53,601 nucleotides of DNA, taken from Gnetum montanum (Eukaryota > Streptophyta > Gnetopsida > Gnetales > Gnetaceae). The stretch covers positions 11,702 to 65,302 of the forward strand of contig MNCI01035040.1 in the NCBI GenBank assembly GCA_015680685.1, given 5' to 3'. Below, one piece after another: positions 10,000-22,426 of this stretch (position 1 is the stretch's first letter; the number at the start of each line of letters is the position of its first letter). The notes under the pieces were generated by a model. It was given only the letters and a program-made list of their open reading frames with translations. It had not been told where the DNA came from and ran no database searches. A program made the position numbers and the translations under genes.

Positions 10000-12720
10000 C
10001 ATGTCTAAAAATTTGAATGCCTATAACAATGCCTTCATTTACTCTCTTTTTTTCTTCGTGGGTTGTTAATGGTCTAGGTAGCATCACCTAGATTAGCTGG
10101 TGTTGGCATATCCTATTGGCAAGGTAATGTTGAAAATATTTCCTTCATGTTGATGAACTAAGCTGCAAACTGCTTATGCTTGATATCAAATACTCATACA
10201 AGATTTTGTAGCTCTTATTGGTTAGTCATTCTTCTAGTCAAGTTCTTAGCAACTAATTGGTGATCCTTAAATTTTCTCTTAAAACCCTCAAGCTCTACAT
10301 TAGCTATTTCTAGCTTCTACTTCATCTCCTTATGGAGCTTGAACTCTGCCTCATAAAAAAGGTAAGAGCTAGCCACTTGCTTTTCCAAATTTGACCTTGG
10401 TTTTCCTAAAATTAGCATCACCAATTTTTCATATCAAAGGATGGCTAACTTCATGTATATGGTCATTTCTTTGATTTGAAACTTCTTTACATACATTTTT
10501 GCCTAATTGTATACATTAAGTTCACCAAGGATAGATTTTTATGCATGGCATTATTGGTGGAGTTACTAGAAGCCTTCATTTACTTTGTCCTTTTCCAACC
10601 TAATTTCCTTTGACTTACTTTCTTAAGAATGCCCATTGATTCCCTGTATTGATTCATTACTTTTTCATATTTTTGAGCTTAATTTTTCCTAATGGCAATC
10701 TCAATTCCAATCTTTTGATGAATGGTCCAAACTTCCTCCATCAAAAGATCTTTTTTTCTCTATAGCTAACCTTATAACATCATGATTCATCTTGGAAAGT
10801 AGTTCTTGCTACTGATGGTTGTATTTTAGTAGTTGCTCCTTTTTGCTTAAAAATTATATAGGCACTAGTTCTCCTTGGTTAGAGTTTTATTCTTCCCACG
10901 CATGGCTATGAGGTCATGGTTTATGACAATGATGTGTCTTAGATCTCCTACTTTTTATCATTCTTGTCCTTTTTTAGTTTTTTCTTAAATTTGTTAAAAA
11001 GCTTTAATCCTTATGAATTTTGGCTAATGGTAGGGTCTAATAATCAAACTTTGAAGTCTGCAATCTTACCTACCAATCTTTATTTGATGTTGGTGGAATT
11101 ATATAGTCACTAAAAAATTGTCCATTATCTCTAATAGTTTTGAATGGGTTGTTGTAATATCTTCTGGGATATCAAAGATCTTTGGAATTAGTTTCCTAGT
11201 TCCAACCAATTGTTCCAGCACCTTCTCATGCTATCTTACACTCATCCCCCTACTCTTAGCTCTTGCAAATAATTGAATATCTACCATAGTGGTAATATAT
11301 GAAACAAATACTACATGCCTAGTTAGAGTTTCTTTGATCCTATCTATCACCACCTATAATATTGTTTCCTAGCCCTTATGTGGCATAACCCAAACTATTG
11401 TACATTCTCCTTCTTCCAACATGGTAGAGAAATATATTATGTTCCTAGATATTTTAAGGAGTTGTTCTTATGGGATATACATGATAACTTCTTGTGTGTT
11501 TAGGTTAGAATGAATTAGAGCCTAGTTTCTTTATGTAGAGAATCGATGGGCTACGTCATCTACTATATAACTGATATTCCTAACAACTTCATTGAGGTGG
11601 ATCATGGCTAAATGATATGCTAATGATTTACCACCATCCTTAAATGGTTGTAGCTATAGCTAGTGCTTCCTAAGTTTCTTTAGATATTTGGCTACTACTA
11701 TAATATCTAGTATTGCTTTTGGGTGTTACTAGTGGTGGCAAAGGTGGTGTCTCTTCTTGGAGCCTAACAGGGTCTTGTCTTTTATTATCTTATGTCAAGA
11801 TGCAATAGGGACCCTATGGATTATATCATTAAAGTAGCACACTATCCCTTCTCTTTTGCAAATTTTTCTTATAAGACATAGAAAGGGAAGTGTCTTTTAA
11901 CCCTTCTCATTTTCTTTGAACTACGTCTTTATTTCCAAGAAGATGAGTTGGAGAAAACTAATTAGGAATTTACCACTTCAAGTGATACATGCCCTTATAG
12001 AAAATAGGATAACCTTGATTGCTTGCATCATTGGATTGGCATGGTAGGCTGTAGTCTTGAAATAAGTGTGTTCTACCTTTGTGAGGGCACCATACTTCTT
12101 GTGGTCCACTCCATAGCAATGCTGAGTCCATTTCTTCTTAACCTTTACATCTGCATATGTTGAAGCCTTAGCTAGCTTTATCCTAGTGTTGGGAAATCCA
12201 AGGGCTTCTAAAAAGAATTCCATAGAGTAGGAGATGATCATTTCTTTGATCTTCATCATTTCATCTCCTTGGAAATTATTCTAGAAAATATAGATCTCCC
12301 TGAGATACCATTCACCACTAGTGAAAATGGTGGATCATAGTGAAGACACTTATAACTGCATCTAAAATTCTTCTAGTGCCAACTCTAGGGAGGGTCCAAA
12401 GTTCAAGTTTTGAAGAAGTGTTCCTTAGACTTCCTTCAAATCTTCTTCAAGAAAAATTCTATCAAGATTACTTCTAGGTTTAACCTTGGTTTTAATCTTT
12501 CATCTTATTTTCATTACCCTAGTTTTGTAGTGGGAATCTAATGAATAGCTTCTATCTTAGATTCTTCTCTTAAGGATCCTATAGCATGAGTTACTTTGGC
12601 AACCTATTCATGTTATTATGGTTATTATTATTGTTGTCTTATGCCTTCTCTCTATCACTTCTCCCTAGGATACAATGACCAACCACTTGTGAACTATGTT
12701 TTCATGCCATTTGTAATTAC
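10000..12720 (-). pseudogene. Element 1 aORF (unknown function, coiled-coil C-terminus)
   Basis: The longest open piece is 12259-11978 on the minus strand. It carries IKEMIISYS, EALGFP, HCYGVDHKKYGALTKVE and KTTAYH, which align residue by residue with IKEIHVSYS, QALGLP, WYYGVEHKEFGTLTIVE and KIASYH of the element 2 copy (43742-43488). Just upstream is EWYLREIY (12317-12289). The region to about 10000 is a decayed, Glu/Lys/Leu-rich coiled-coil-like tail paralleling element 2 through its end. Many stops break it. It occupies the pol-to-3'LTR slot where Athila-type elements carry an extra ORF. The motif spacing recalls a plant 'putative transposon protein' domain; I treat the function as unknown. 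Confidence 0.55.
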
Positions 12721-12964
12721 ATGGATAATCCTAGATTAGTTGTTTTGATTTCATCTCTTAAGTCCATGTACCTTTTAATCACTTTTTAGTTAGTGATGAT
12801 TTTGAAATATTAGGTATTATGACTATTGTGTGATTATAGTCATTTAAATATTTTAGTATAAATTTAAAGGTAGTTAATTTATTGGTATCCTTTTTATTTA
12901 ATATTATTTTAATACATTATCTATGGGATGCTAAAAACATCTCTTTAAAAAAACCCTTTTTGTT

Positions 12965-13143
12965 AATGTCCCCACAATGTAAAGTATACCTTTGGAAGCT
13001 CATAGATCGAAAAATGGAAGAAATTAGGTGTGTCAAGAAGAAGTTATCGCTTTAAGAAGCTTTTGATATTTGAAAAGGATAAAAGTCCCTTAGTTTTTGA
13101 AGACAAAATGTAAAATTTAAGCTAAGTATTACATGTATATATA
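12965..13143 (-). promoter_or_regulatory. Element 1 internal promoter-like block
   Basis: On the minus strand, TATATATACATG starts at 13143 and is followed 163 bases later by CATTGTGGGGACATT (12980-12966), then the aORF. The leader words CTTCCAAAGG and TAACTT also match family L between its TATA and G-rich tract. It lies between pol and the aORF, well away from either LTR. Confidence 0.5.
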
Positions 13144-13461
13144 GTATTCTTATGTTGCATCTACAAAGATGTATTTACATAGCCCTTAGTAAAAATTTCC
13201 ATTTGAAAACTAAGATATTTTTAAAAAATTTTGAAGTAAAACAAGAGTTAACTAGAAGCCAAAAAGGAGTGTAAATAATGCAAAAAAAAAAAAAATCATG
13301 AGGCCTTGTATGAGGTTTAGAGTTAAAGAAGATCTTACTAGGGTTTGGGAATACATGTTTCCAAGACAAAAGTCAATTGAAATATATGAAAATTTGGATG
13401 ATGCATGGTACCAAGATTATAGTCAAATTAACTGAGACATGTCATGATGGATTATAATGTA

Positions 13462-13555
13462 GGTGTCCAAAAGTTATGCAAGTGGATCATCCCCAAAGCC
13501 CGTCCATGTCTAAGATTCCCTTGCATAACCATATCATAAGGGGTTAATGGACACC
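13462..13555. repeat. Imperfect inverted repeat
   Basis: GGTGTCCA (13462-13469) pairs with TGGACACC (13548-13555), and GTTATGCAAG (13473-13482) pairs with CTTGCATAAC (13520-13529). It could be a MITE relic or a structured leader of the aORF transcript; I cannot tell which. Confidence 0.4.
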
Positions 13556-13678
13556 TTGAAAATTTAATGTCAATCTAGGTTAGACACAATACCCATATAC
13601 TAATCATATTTAGGACCTTGTACTTTAGAAAACTATAAATCATTAGAACAACCATGATATGTAGTAATAAGGAGGAAA

Positions 13679-13756
13679 GTGAAATCTGGAAGGGGTTATA
13701 GAGGAATAGGGATGTAAGTGAAATCTAGAAGGGGTTATAGAGGAATAGGGATGTGA
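13679..13756 (+). repeat. 39-bp tandem duplication
   Basis: Two direct copies (13679-13717 and 13718-13756) starting GTGAAATCT and ending GGGATGTAA or GGGATGTGA differ at about two positions. The duplication is young compared with the surrounding decay. Confidence 0.85.
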
Positions 13757-14849
13757 GAGTCATGATCATTTTGATAGAAGATCCTTGTGGATTAAGTAAT
13801 TATGAGAAACTATCTACTCTTCTATCTACGTTCCAAACCAAGTCCATACCAATACCAATGGTCTCACATTTCCTTACTTTTCTAACTCATAACTATGAGA
13901 GCATAACAACCATGAGAGAACATAATCACTTAAGAAGAAAGAAACAAGGAAGTAATTAGATATTATGTGAAATAAATTTGTGTCTTAGTTAGAGATGTAC
14001 CTTCAAGCATGAATAACATGTCTTTCTAGATCCATAACTAGTGCATTTTTTTCCAAGAGATATTTAGAGAGGTGTACTTTTATTCCCATTATTTTTGCTA
14101 AAAATCACACTTATAGAGAACATACTTCCTTTTGAATTACAAGAGGAGTAATTATGCATTCCTTGTGGTGTCATGAGACTCATGGAGAAGTTAAGAAGAA
14201 AATCAACAAATCCCATTAAGGCCACATCCCTATCCATTTCCACTTGGTTTTCCCTCCGTTTGTTGGATCATCAATCCACAAGTTCTATTTAGTTTTGATG
14301 TAAAAGAACAATAGTATTCCCATGATGTCGATCTCACAATGATAGAAATGGAATGGATGGATGTCATAGATTCACTATCTTGTACCCTTGTGTTGATGAT
14401 AATTTGCTAGTATAGAACATAATCTTGAAAATAAAGTTGATCTGATCAAAGAAACAATAATCCTAATGCACTGCATTTGACAATAATCGCAACAATAGTA
14501 ATAAGTAGTAACATTTAGAAATTCAAAATTGTAAAAATACATATAAAGTTAGGATAAAATAAAAGAAAATATAGAAGAAAATAAAAATGTCAAGAAAATG
14601 AAGAAAATAAGAAATATAGTCGAAAATAATTATTGATGGTGTAAAATAAAAAAGGAAAAATTCTATCCTCCTCAAGGTTTTAATTTAGATTGTGGTCTCC
14701 CCCAAAACTAAGTTGTAAGGAGGAGATTCCAAAAATACAACATCTTATACATATGTTAAGGTGTCAAGGTTGGTCCTCATTACTTGAAAGTCTTTAAAGA
14801 GTTTTACTTCTTATATGTTGAGTAGCATGTGCTTGTGGGAACTTGTTAG

Positions 14850-15900
14850 ATGGTAAATTACCATGACACTAGAAAAAAAAAGTTAAATGTAAAATATATG
14901 ATCCTTTCCACAATTTTTGAAACTTAGTTTATTGAGGCACATGCATGGGATTCCAATAGAGAACCTTGTCTCCTCATTAAAATTTAACTCTTCATATTCT
15001 AGCATCATGCTATTGCTTGTAATATGCCTTATGAACTTCATTCATTATAAGGGCTACCCTTTAATTCTCATCTGGCATGTTGAGTGCAATCAATCTTTCT
15101 TTTTGTGCTAAGCTAATGTCTAAGTTAAAATCATATGTGGTTGTAAGTGTACAAAGTTTAGCTTGAATTATATGTTTAGGTAACTTTCTGTATACTAACT
15201 CCCAGGGAAAGTAGCCTATAGGAATTTTCTAGGTTTAGCAATAGATCCATAGGGTACCATTGATTTTGGTACTTTAATTTTCCTATATCTACTAATGGTT
15301 TGTGTTAGAATTCTAGTAATCTTCCTATTAGTAACTTTAGCTTGATATTAGCTTGGGGTTAATGAAGTGTTATAAGTTTATGTTACACCCTTAAGCATTG
15401 CATTAACTTTCTAAAGGTAATACCTATAAAATATATTTCATTGTCAAAATTAGTGCCCTAGGTATATCAAACCTATTTACCACATGTTGTTGAAAGAATC
15501 AAGCTATAATGAAGGAAGTATAGTTTATGATAGCTGTAACATTAGCTCATTTAGTACAATATTCAATAGCAATAATGATGTAAGACTTTTTATTAGACAT
15601 GGGAGTGATGATCCCATGAAGTCAATTTCCTAGAGATTAAAAGGCTCTAATGGCTAAATCCACTATTGGGGCCCTTCCATTCTAGTTATCATTCCTTATT
15701 TACATTAAAATCAGTTACTTGAATGAGTAAAATGGTAGGCATTCCTAAAGATAATAGGCTAAAAATATCATATAATTAGGATTTTAATGGTCATTTTCCT
15801 TCTACCATAATGACCTCCACAAGGACCTTTGTGAGCATCTTGGAGGACTTGGAGTTGATCTTCATGTAGTGCACATCATCATACTACGCCATATGCATAG
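14850..15900 (-). pseudogene. Element 1 integrase remnant
   Basis: On the minus strand, DAHKG and GGHYG near 15850-15800 are the histidine half of the integrase HHCC zinc finger. EIDFMG near 15625 is the first catalytic aspartate block. SNKKSYIIIAIEYCTK and VVNRFDIPRA follow, and near 15050-14900 comes the C-terminal KVLYWNPMHVP block. Stops and at least one frameshift separate these blocks, and the second catalytic Asp region is poorly preserved (LTMKY near 15440). The order and wording fit Athila-type integrase. Confidence 0.65.
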
Positions 15901-16199
15901 ATTTTAAAGAGGTTTCCCTTTATCTCCATGTAATGCTTGACCTAGTGAAGAAACTACTATTTCTTATTATGATCCCATTCATTAGGAGTCTCCTAGGGGA
16001 GTAGATAGGAGAGGAATTCATCACACTAATTTGTAATGTTAGGTGTTGTGATTTCAACTACCATTAAGAAAAATAACTTGTTCAAAAATTAATTGAATAA
16101 AGACTCTTCATGGACCTTGTTATCCCATCTTAATAAAGATAAATGATTGGCAAAAAAATTCTTAGTTTCCTTTCTATTCACCATTATTAGGTCAAATTC

Positions 16200-17500
16200 C
16201 TAGATAATCACTAGCCATCTTATGACACGAGGACTCATTACTAGATTATTTATAAAGAAGAAAATAACATTGATGAGTGTGCATAAAAATAGATATGCAT
16301 GAACATAGTCCTTAAATTTCTTAAGAGCATACACCATTATCATTAGTTCCTTACTATTATGGTGTAGGTGATTTGTGCATCCACAATGCTCCCATAATGG
16401 GTGTAACATGAATTTTTATGATCATCCATTTATGTAAGTACTACTCCCAAAGCATAATTTGATGCATTCATCATGATGTGAAATGTCTTGAACCAATCAG
16501 GTGCTCGTAGGATTAGTGTTTCTATGAGCTTCTAGTTCAAGAGTTGAAATTCTTGCTTACATTCCTTAGTCAATTCTAATGCTCCATTCTTCTTAGTGAG
16601 CTCCACCAATGATTTGAAAATTCTTGAGAAATTTTTAATGAAGCATCTATAATAACTAGTATATCCAAGGAATGAGCTCACATATTTAACTATTTGAGAT
16701 TGGTTGGTCATCCCTTGAATGATCATTATCTTTTTTGAAACCATCTTAATGGGCTTTTCTAAGATCCAATGCCCCAATGCCATGCCCTCTTGGACCATCA
16801 AGTCTCTCTTTTGCTATTTGAGCTTTAGAATAGTTTCCACACACCATTTTAGTACCTACTCAAGGTGGTCCAGCACTTGTTCAAAGTCAACGTCATAGGT
16901 GAAAAAATTATCCATAAAGACTTTGATACCCTTACCAATTTTCTATTGAAAGATGCTAAGGACAAGATGTTAAAAGGTTATAGGAGCATTACATAAACCA
17001 AAGGACATCTTTTTCCATGAACTGTTAAATGTTTTCCTAGAATGGTCTTCTAAAGAGATTTAAACTTGGTTGTATCCACTATATCCATCTAAAAAACTAT
17101 AGTATCTATGGTCTACAATGGTATCCAACACCTAATCTAAGAATGGTAAGGGAAAATGGTCTTTGAAAGTAGCTATGTTCAATAGATTGATATCTATACA
17201 AACTTTTCATTATCCTTCTTTCTTTGCTACAATGATAAGTAGGATCACCTAGTTACAATCTACAACAAGATAGATGAATCTGTTCTTGAGGAGCTTCTCT
17301 ACCTTCTTTTCAACAACTTAATTCAATTTTTTATTTAGCCTCCTTTATGGTTGTCTCTTGGACTTGATAGTAGATTTTGTGTAGATTTGATCTTGGAATA
17401 TGCATGCATTTCTTCCTAATATCTCATCATATGACCATGAAAAAGCTATTAACTATTTGTTGACTACTTTTAGTAGCTTCTCTTTTTGTTTCTTACTAAA
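16200..17500 (-). pseudogene. Element 1 reverse transcriptase and RNase H remnant
   Basis: On the minus strand, SFLDGYSGYNQV lies near 17090-17055, then KMSFGLCNAPITF near 17010-16970, then the catalytic region reading VFMDNFF (FMDD expected) near 16920. SSFLGYTSYYRCFIKNFSRI near 16680-16620 is the RT thumb, and a Lys-rich connector leads to the RNase H start. RNase H continues at 16409-16200 (KELMIMVYALKKF). The second catalytic Asp of RT is Asn, consistent with a G-to-A change. Confidence 0.75.
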
Positions 17501-17699
17501 GTGAACATTTATAATTACCAATTTTCCATTATTTAAGAATACATATTCTAAGGATTCTAATAATGTTTTTTGTTCCAAGGGTTCTAGTTCAAAGGTTTTT
17601 GGAACTTTCAACACTCTCTAATTTACCTCTAACTCTCTCTAATTTACCTCTAACTCTTTTCTGTTCTATAATTTTGAGAGTTGGTATCTAATTTAATCC

Positions 17700-19677
17700 A
17701 TTTCATACATCTTATTTATGTATGCACTTGTACAAATCTCTACTAGTTTTATGCACATTGTAGAATTGGAGTTGTTATTTATGATTAATCACTATGTGTC
17801 TTCTTGTTTTATGATTACTACATAGAGATATACCTTTGAACTCTTATGAATTCAGCATATATTTTTCATGATAGGATAATTGTGCTTTTGATGGTTCATA
17901 ACTTTTGTATGTAGTTTCACCTTGTGTTACTATATATAATGCATGGAACTTTCTTTTTCTCTATCCTAATGAATTTATTCTCCTTTGAGATTTCTAATAA
18001 GGGATCTTTGATTTCTATATCGGCATCAATCGTGCTTAGTCAAGCCATTCTCATAGTGATTACCTTAAGAAAGACCTTACCAATACAAAAATGGTGACAT
18101 TTTCAATGACATACCTTATTCAATGATGCATCATCCTTACGTTTATACAGATGAATCTTATTTTTGTGAATGAAGGGGTTTATTTTATACTCCTATGTTC
18201 TTTTTCTTTCTTTAATTATCCTTATTTCTTTGCTACTTAGTGAGCCTTTAGATTTGATGAACCATCATTTTTGATAGTCTTCCCTAAGCATAGATCCCAA
18301 GAGTCATCTTGGTTTTATTTATAAGTCCATCTATGATATAGTAAAGCTACTTACTTTGAGAGAAAACATGGCTTGGGCATCAATATAGTAAAGAATAGAC
18401 TCTTTCCAAGGTTACATCAAGGGAGTCATGATTATCTTGTTTTCACCCTTGCATCTATTTTCACAAATCGAACATCCTAAATTATTTCTGATACTTATCA
18501 TTGAATAGTTATAACATTGTAATCCATCTATGAATGTATTCTAGTTCCAAGGACTAATACCAACTTTTAGCTTTCTTTATGAGTATCCTAGGAAACAACT
18601 TAAGCTTCTACTAGTTATTTTCAATGTTCTTCAAGATACAGGCATCATGGAAAGTTTCAAATGATGTTGTGAATTAACATTATATCCTCCTATAAACTTA
18701 GGGATATTGTTCATGTCAAGCCATGTGATCCAACTATCTCTCTAATGCTCGGTGGAGATATGTACTACCTCATGAATGTTAGTCATACTCCTTGTAGTAA
18801 GTAATGGGTCATCATAGGCATCTCTTTCATCATGATGCTTGTCATGACCATGTCTCCTATGGTATGGCCTACTATGCCTTCTTTCTTAGTGTTACCTCTC
18901 TTCTCCTCATTCATGTCTACATTCCCTTCTTCCATCCCTATAATGGAATTTTCTATCATCTCCACCTTGTCTTCAATCATTTCCCCTTCAATCCCAATGA
19001 TATTCTTTCTTATTAGAGCTAGACAATGAGGAAGATGGTGTGGATGAAGAGCTAAGAGAGTTGTGGTGGCTTACTCTCCTTCTCTAGTCCCTTGGATGTT
19101 CTCTTACTTGGTAACTAGGAGACCTTGATCTAAAGATCCCTCCAGTTCTGGGTCTAATTTTCCCCTTACCTTAGTTGCTTGCCAAGGTTGAACATAATCA
19201 TGGGTAGGTCATGTTATGTTTATTGAAGAAAGAAATACCTTAGCATTGAGATCTACCTAATGGATATTATATGTTCTTCTTTTCTAATTATGATCTTAAT
19301 ATAATCAAAACACTTTTATCCTTAGAGGCTTCATGGTGGGCCTCCATGAGTTTATCTTTTAAAATTTTAGTCACTTTTGGTTGATGATCTCTGAAGAGAT
19401 GATCTTTCACTTGGTAATTCAAGGCTATTGCTTGTAAACACAGCTTTGTAAATGTTTTCATAAACATTAATGGAATAACATGATTGGGCAAAAACATAAT
19501 GTTTTCCTCTAGGTCTCTCCATCATAGCTACTCATCTTGGTGTAGAATGAAATTTAAGTCTAGATAGTATGGAACCAAATGGTCATACATCACTTTGAGT
19601 TTTTGAGGTACTTCACTTGGGTTTTTTCTAGTCCTATCACTAACAACTAGGGAATCATCCTTATAAGAAGAAGCCAT
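17700..19677 (-). pseudogene. Element 1 gag remnant
   Basis: A gag-like frame opens with ATG at 19677 (MASSYKDDSLVV), 155 bases after the LTR end, and runs with two stops to about 19288. Basic and Met-rich open pieces follow to about 18780. Beyond that (18780-17700, which should hold the rest of gag and protease) I see only degraded sequence. The start was chosen because it is the first ATG after the PBS and heads the longest continuous frame. Confidence 0.5.
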
Positions 19678-19812
19678 CTCTTAGTTTTTCCTTGTAGTGT
19701 GCCTTAAATAAAATATTAAAAATATTATTTTTTTCTAATTATGATTCATTGTGTTCCTACAATGATCTTTGTATGATTTAATTATCTAGAATACCTAGTG
19801 CATAATAGAAGT

Positions 19813-19830
19813 TCCCTAACAACAATGCTA
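19813..19830 (-). promoter_or_regulatory. Element 1 primer binding site, decayed tRNA-Asp type
   Basis: TAGCATTGTTGTTAGGGA on the minus strand, one base from the LTR end, differs from the usual Athila-type PBS (complementary to the 3' end of tRNA-Asp) only by C-to-T and G-to-A transitions as I recall that PBS. Confidence 0.6.
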
Positions 19831-19831
19831 A

Positions 19832-20681
19832 TGTTGAAAGACAAGTGTCTCCTATGTCCAACTATACAAATCATAAGCATGTATATGTGATTTGGTCAAA
19901 TTCCATGGAACTTTGGGCTAATAGTATCCTTGATAATTAGGAGTTAGGTTACCGATCATCATCTTCCCAATCATCACTTGGTTAAGTATGATTGAGGCAT
20001 AAGATATTTTTATTTTTATTATTTTTTATTATTAAAATATTAAGATGATAAAGTAGTTGAGATAGTAAAATATTAAACTATGAACTTGAAGGTAATCTAA
20101 ACCATCCTAAGCATAGAACATTCCTTTCCACTTTTTGTATCCATCCTAAATTTATATCAACGTTGCTAGGTTACCAAGCATCTACTACTGGGCATACCAA
20201 GTGTCCACTACTAGGGTTACCAAACATTAATGTATTATGTTCGAATTGGTCATACTCATGTTGTTATGGAATAAAATATTAAATTGTTAAGTGTTACAAA
20301 GTAAGATGCATTAAGAGTAAATGCTAGAAATAAACTAAGTACTAGTTTAAGTGCTTCAATAGAAGGAACCAATCTTTATTTTATTGCAAAAATATCAAAG
20401 TATCTAGGTACATCATGAATTGAAATAAAAATTGGTTTAATGAATTCTATCCAAACTATGAGCACTCATAGGAGAGTTTGGCCAAGTCCTATGAAAATAA
20501 ATAGCAAGACCTTTGCTACTAGAATGATAAAAAGGTGTCATATCTGCAGATGTTAGGCATAGTTATATAGGCTTAGGACTAGATGGCATCAATGCATATG
20601 CATCGATGTATCAAATGATACATCAATGGGGCAATGTTGATGCATACTCATTGACATAGCTAACCTATTAACACCTCATTA
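19832..20681 (-). repeat. Element 1 LTR (5' LTR in element orientation)
   Basis: An 850-bp LTR starting TGTTGAAAGACAAGTG and ending CCTCATTA, matching 8438-9674 without the RTE-like insertion. GTTAT follows at 20682-20686. Confidence 0.8.
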
Positions 20682-20686
20682 GTTAT
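20682..20686 (+). repeat. Target-site duplication GTTAT, right of element 1
   Basis: It matches 8433-8437. Confidence 0.75.
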
Positions 20687-21046
20687 ATACACATTCATTT
20701 TCTCTCAATTTTAGTTTGTTCAATAACTATTTAATAACATGCTTATATGTTAGAATTGGTTATTTTATGCATGTTTTCTAGAAATCCAATATTTTTATAA
20801 TGATTATTCTTATTCATAAAATGATAGAAAATTTTTTTTCTTTATTTTGACCTTGTTTTAGACTAGGGGTTTGGGCTGTTATTCACATTTTTGAGCTTCA
20901 CATGACTCCAAATGATGAAGGTTTAGAAGAAAAAAATTAAAAAAATAAGGTTTTAAAAATTTAAATCTCTTTTGGTTGCTATATCTTTATTTGGTTTGTT
21001 AAGAAATTTGGATATGTTTCCCCATCACCCAAGGTTTTGTTTTCAA

Positions 21047-21079
<33 letters not shown>

Positions 21080-22089
21080 ATGATATTTATGATTATTTAG
21101 ATTTGGACTTTTGGTTAGTAATGCTTACACAAGTTGCCTTTGTCAGTGAGCATTTTTGCATGACTTACTCAAGTTTCTTTTCTTGATGAGTATCATATGC
21201 TTATGCTGGTTACCTTTCTTGGTAAGTATCATTCCTTTAGTTTTTCTTTTTATTAGGTTTTGGGATGGTTGTCAAATCTTTTAGGAATTATGTTATTTTG
21301 ATAAATTTTAAAATTTATTCATTTATCATTTTTGACATATTTTTATGTTTTGGTATTAACTAGTTACTTGTAGATATCCTTATGTATGATTGTTTGACTA
21401 CTTAATGCATGTTCCCAAAATTCATAAGTATTTGTAGTTTGTCTTTCCTACTTGATCTTAGGATGGATTTCCCTTTTGTTTTTATGCCCTCTAGATGATT
21501 CAATTAGCTGTGAGAAAGGAAAGTTAGAAGGAGGATCTTAGCTTAGAATATTTATTTTTATACATTATTAGATTCAATGTTTAATTTGTCAATTTATATG
21601 TTTTCTTCAAAGTTATGATATCCAATTCGTATTTGGAATTATGTATTTCCTATTGATCAACTATGAGTATTTGTACTTGTATATCTTGGATGTAAGGCTA
21701 ACTTTGTAATGGATAATTATTTCTATATTGTTGAATATTTTATATATTTTATATATCATTTTTTATTACATTAGAGCCTCATGTCTTTATAATATTTTAT
21801 ATATAATTATTTTGCTATTTTTTCGGTATCTCATTTATTATAATTTTGGTATTGGATAATAGGGCATTAAACTACTTATTATTAGTAGATAGATTAAATT
21901 TCATACGCATGGAGCTACTATCATTAATTTTAATGTTTTGTTTCTCTATTCATGTATGTTTTTGCCCATATATGTGTATTTTTCTGAATGCCTACTATTT
22001 TTCTTATCATATTTTTCTTTTGCATCCTATGATTTTCTTAAGTTGTGTTTTATTTTTATCAATACATTTTAATTTTCTTTATGTAATAA
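20687..22089. other. AT-rich region between element 1 and the chromovirus RT
   Basis: No gene is supported. A (TATG)n tract lies at about 21053-21080. If the chromovirus is continuous, its protease and RT start should lie here on the + strand, but I could not recognise them. A paired motif near 21120-21230 (agtt(g/t)c(c/t)tttct...gatgagtatcat) repeats loosely two or three times. Confidence 0.4.
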
Positions 22090-22426
22090 ATTTCTAGTCT
22101 AAGCTTAAGCTTAGTTAGAGGGATTTTAGAATAATTGCTATCTTTTTAGTGTTTTTTCAATTATCATTTGATCATTCTTGTGATTGACATTAACTTAATT
22201 TATGCTCTAGTAGTATTTATGCTTCTAATGAATGGTGTGTTGTGGCCATTTTTTTGATTAGTTTATGATAATCATAACTAATAATATTTTGTTGTACTTC
22301 CTAGATATGTAAAAATATGTATAGAACTTGCAAATGGTATTGTAGAACCTATGGTAGTATTAGTTATATGCACAACCATCCAAGTATTTTTTTGGTATCA
22401 AACATCTAGTTTTTGGGAAATGTTAT
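22090..22426 (+). pseudogene. Chromodomain gypsy RT remnant, 5' part, split by element 2
   Basis: The + strand encodes ALVVFMLLMNGVLWPFF (about 22206-22256), the block after the 'FGL-NAP' motif of gypsy RT. It continues with the catalytic region near 22285 reading NNIL where FIDDIL is expected, then LYAQPSKYFF near 22360. The frame runs to 22426 and resumes at 45570 after the 23 kb insertion, with SFLG-type and VDP-type blocks falling in order on either side of the junction. Several CGA or CAA codons appear to have become stops. Confidence 0.65.
22422..22426 (+). repeat. Target-site duplication GTTAT, left of element 2
   Basis: GTTAT precedes the left LTR and recurs at 45565-45569 after the right LTR. 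It duplicates part of the chromovirus RT codons. Confidence 0.85.

Larger units (their letters stand above)
8438..20681 (-). mobile_element. Element 1: decayed Athila-like Ty3/gypsy retrotransposon
   Basis: A 12.2 kb element bounded by LTRs (8438-9674 and 19832-20681) and by GTTAT duplications. On the minus strand the order is LTR, PBS (19813-19830), gag from 19677, pol RT-RNase H-integrase ending near 14850, a spacer, an internal promoter-like block (13143-12965), aORF (about 12720-10000), PPT (9686-9675), LTR. This is the layout of Athila-type elements, which carry an extra ORF between pol and the 3' LTR. All coding parts are broken by many stops and frameshifts. Element 2 shares its LTR ends, PPT, promoter block and aORF but lacks gag-pol. 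Confidence 0.8.

Noticed and set aside
18804-19029. Overlapping + strand ORFs of 65-70 codons
   Set aside because: They are reverse-strand shadows of the low-complexity, Met/Glu-rich gag tail of element 1.
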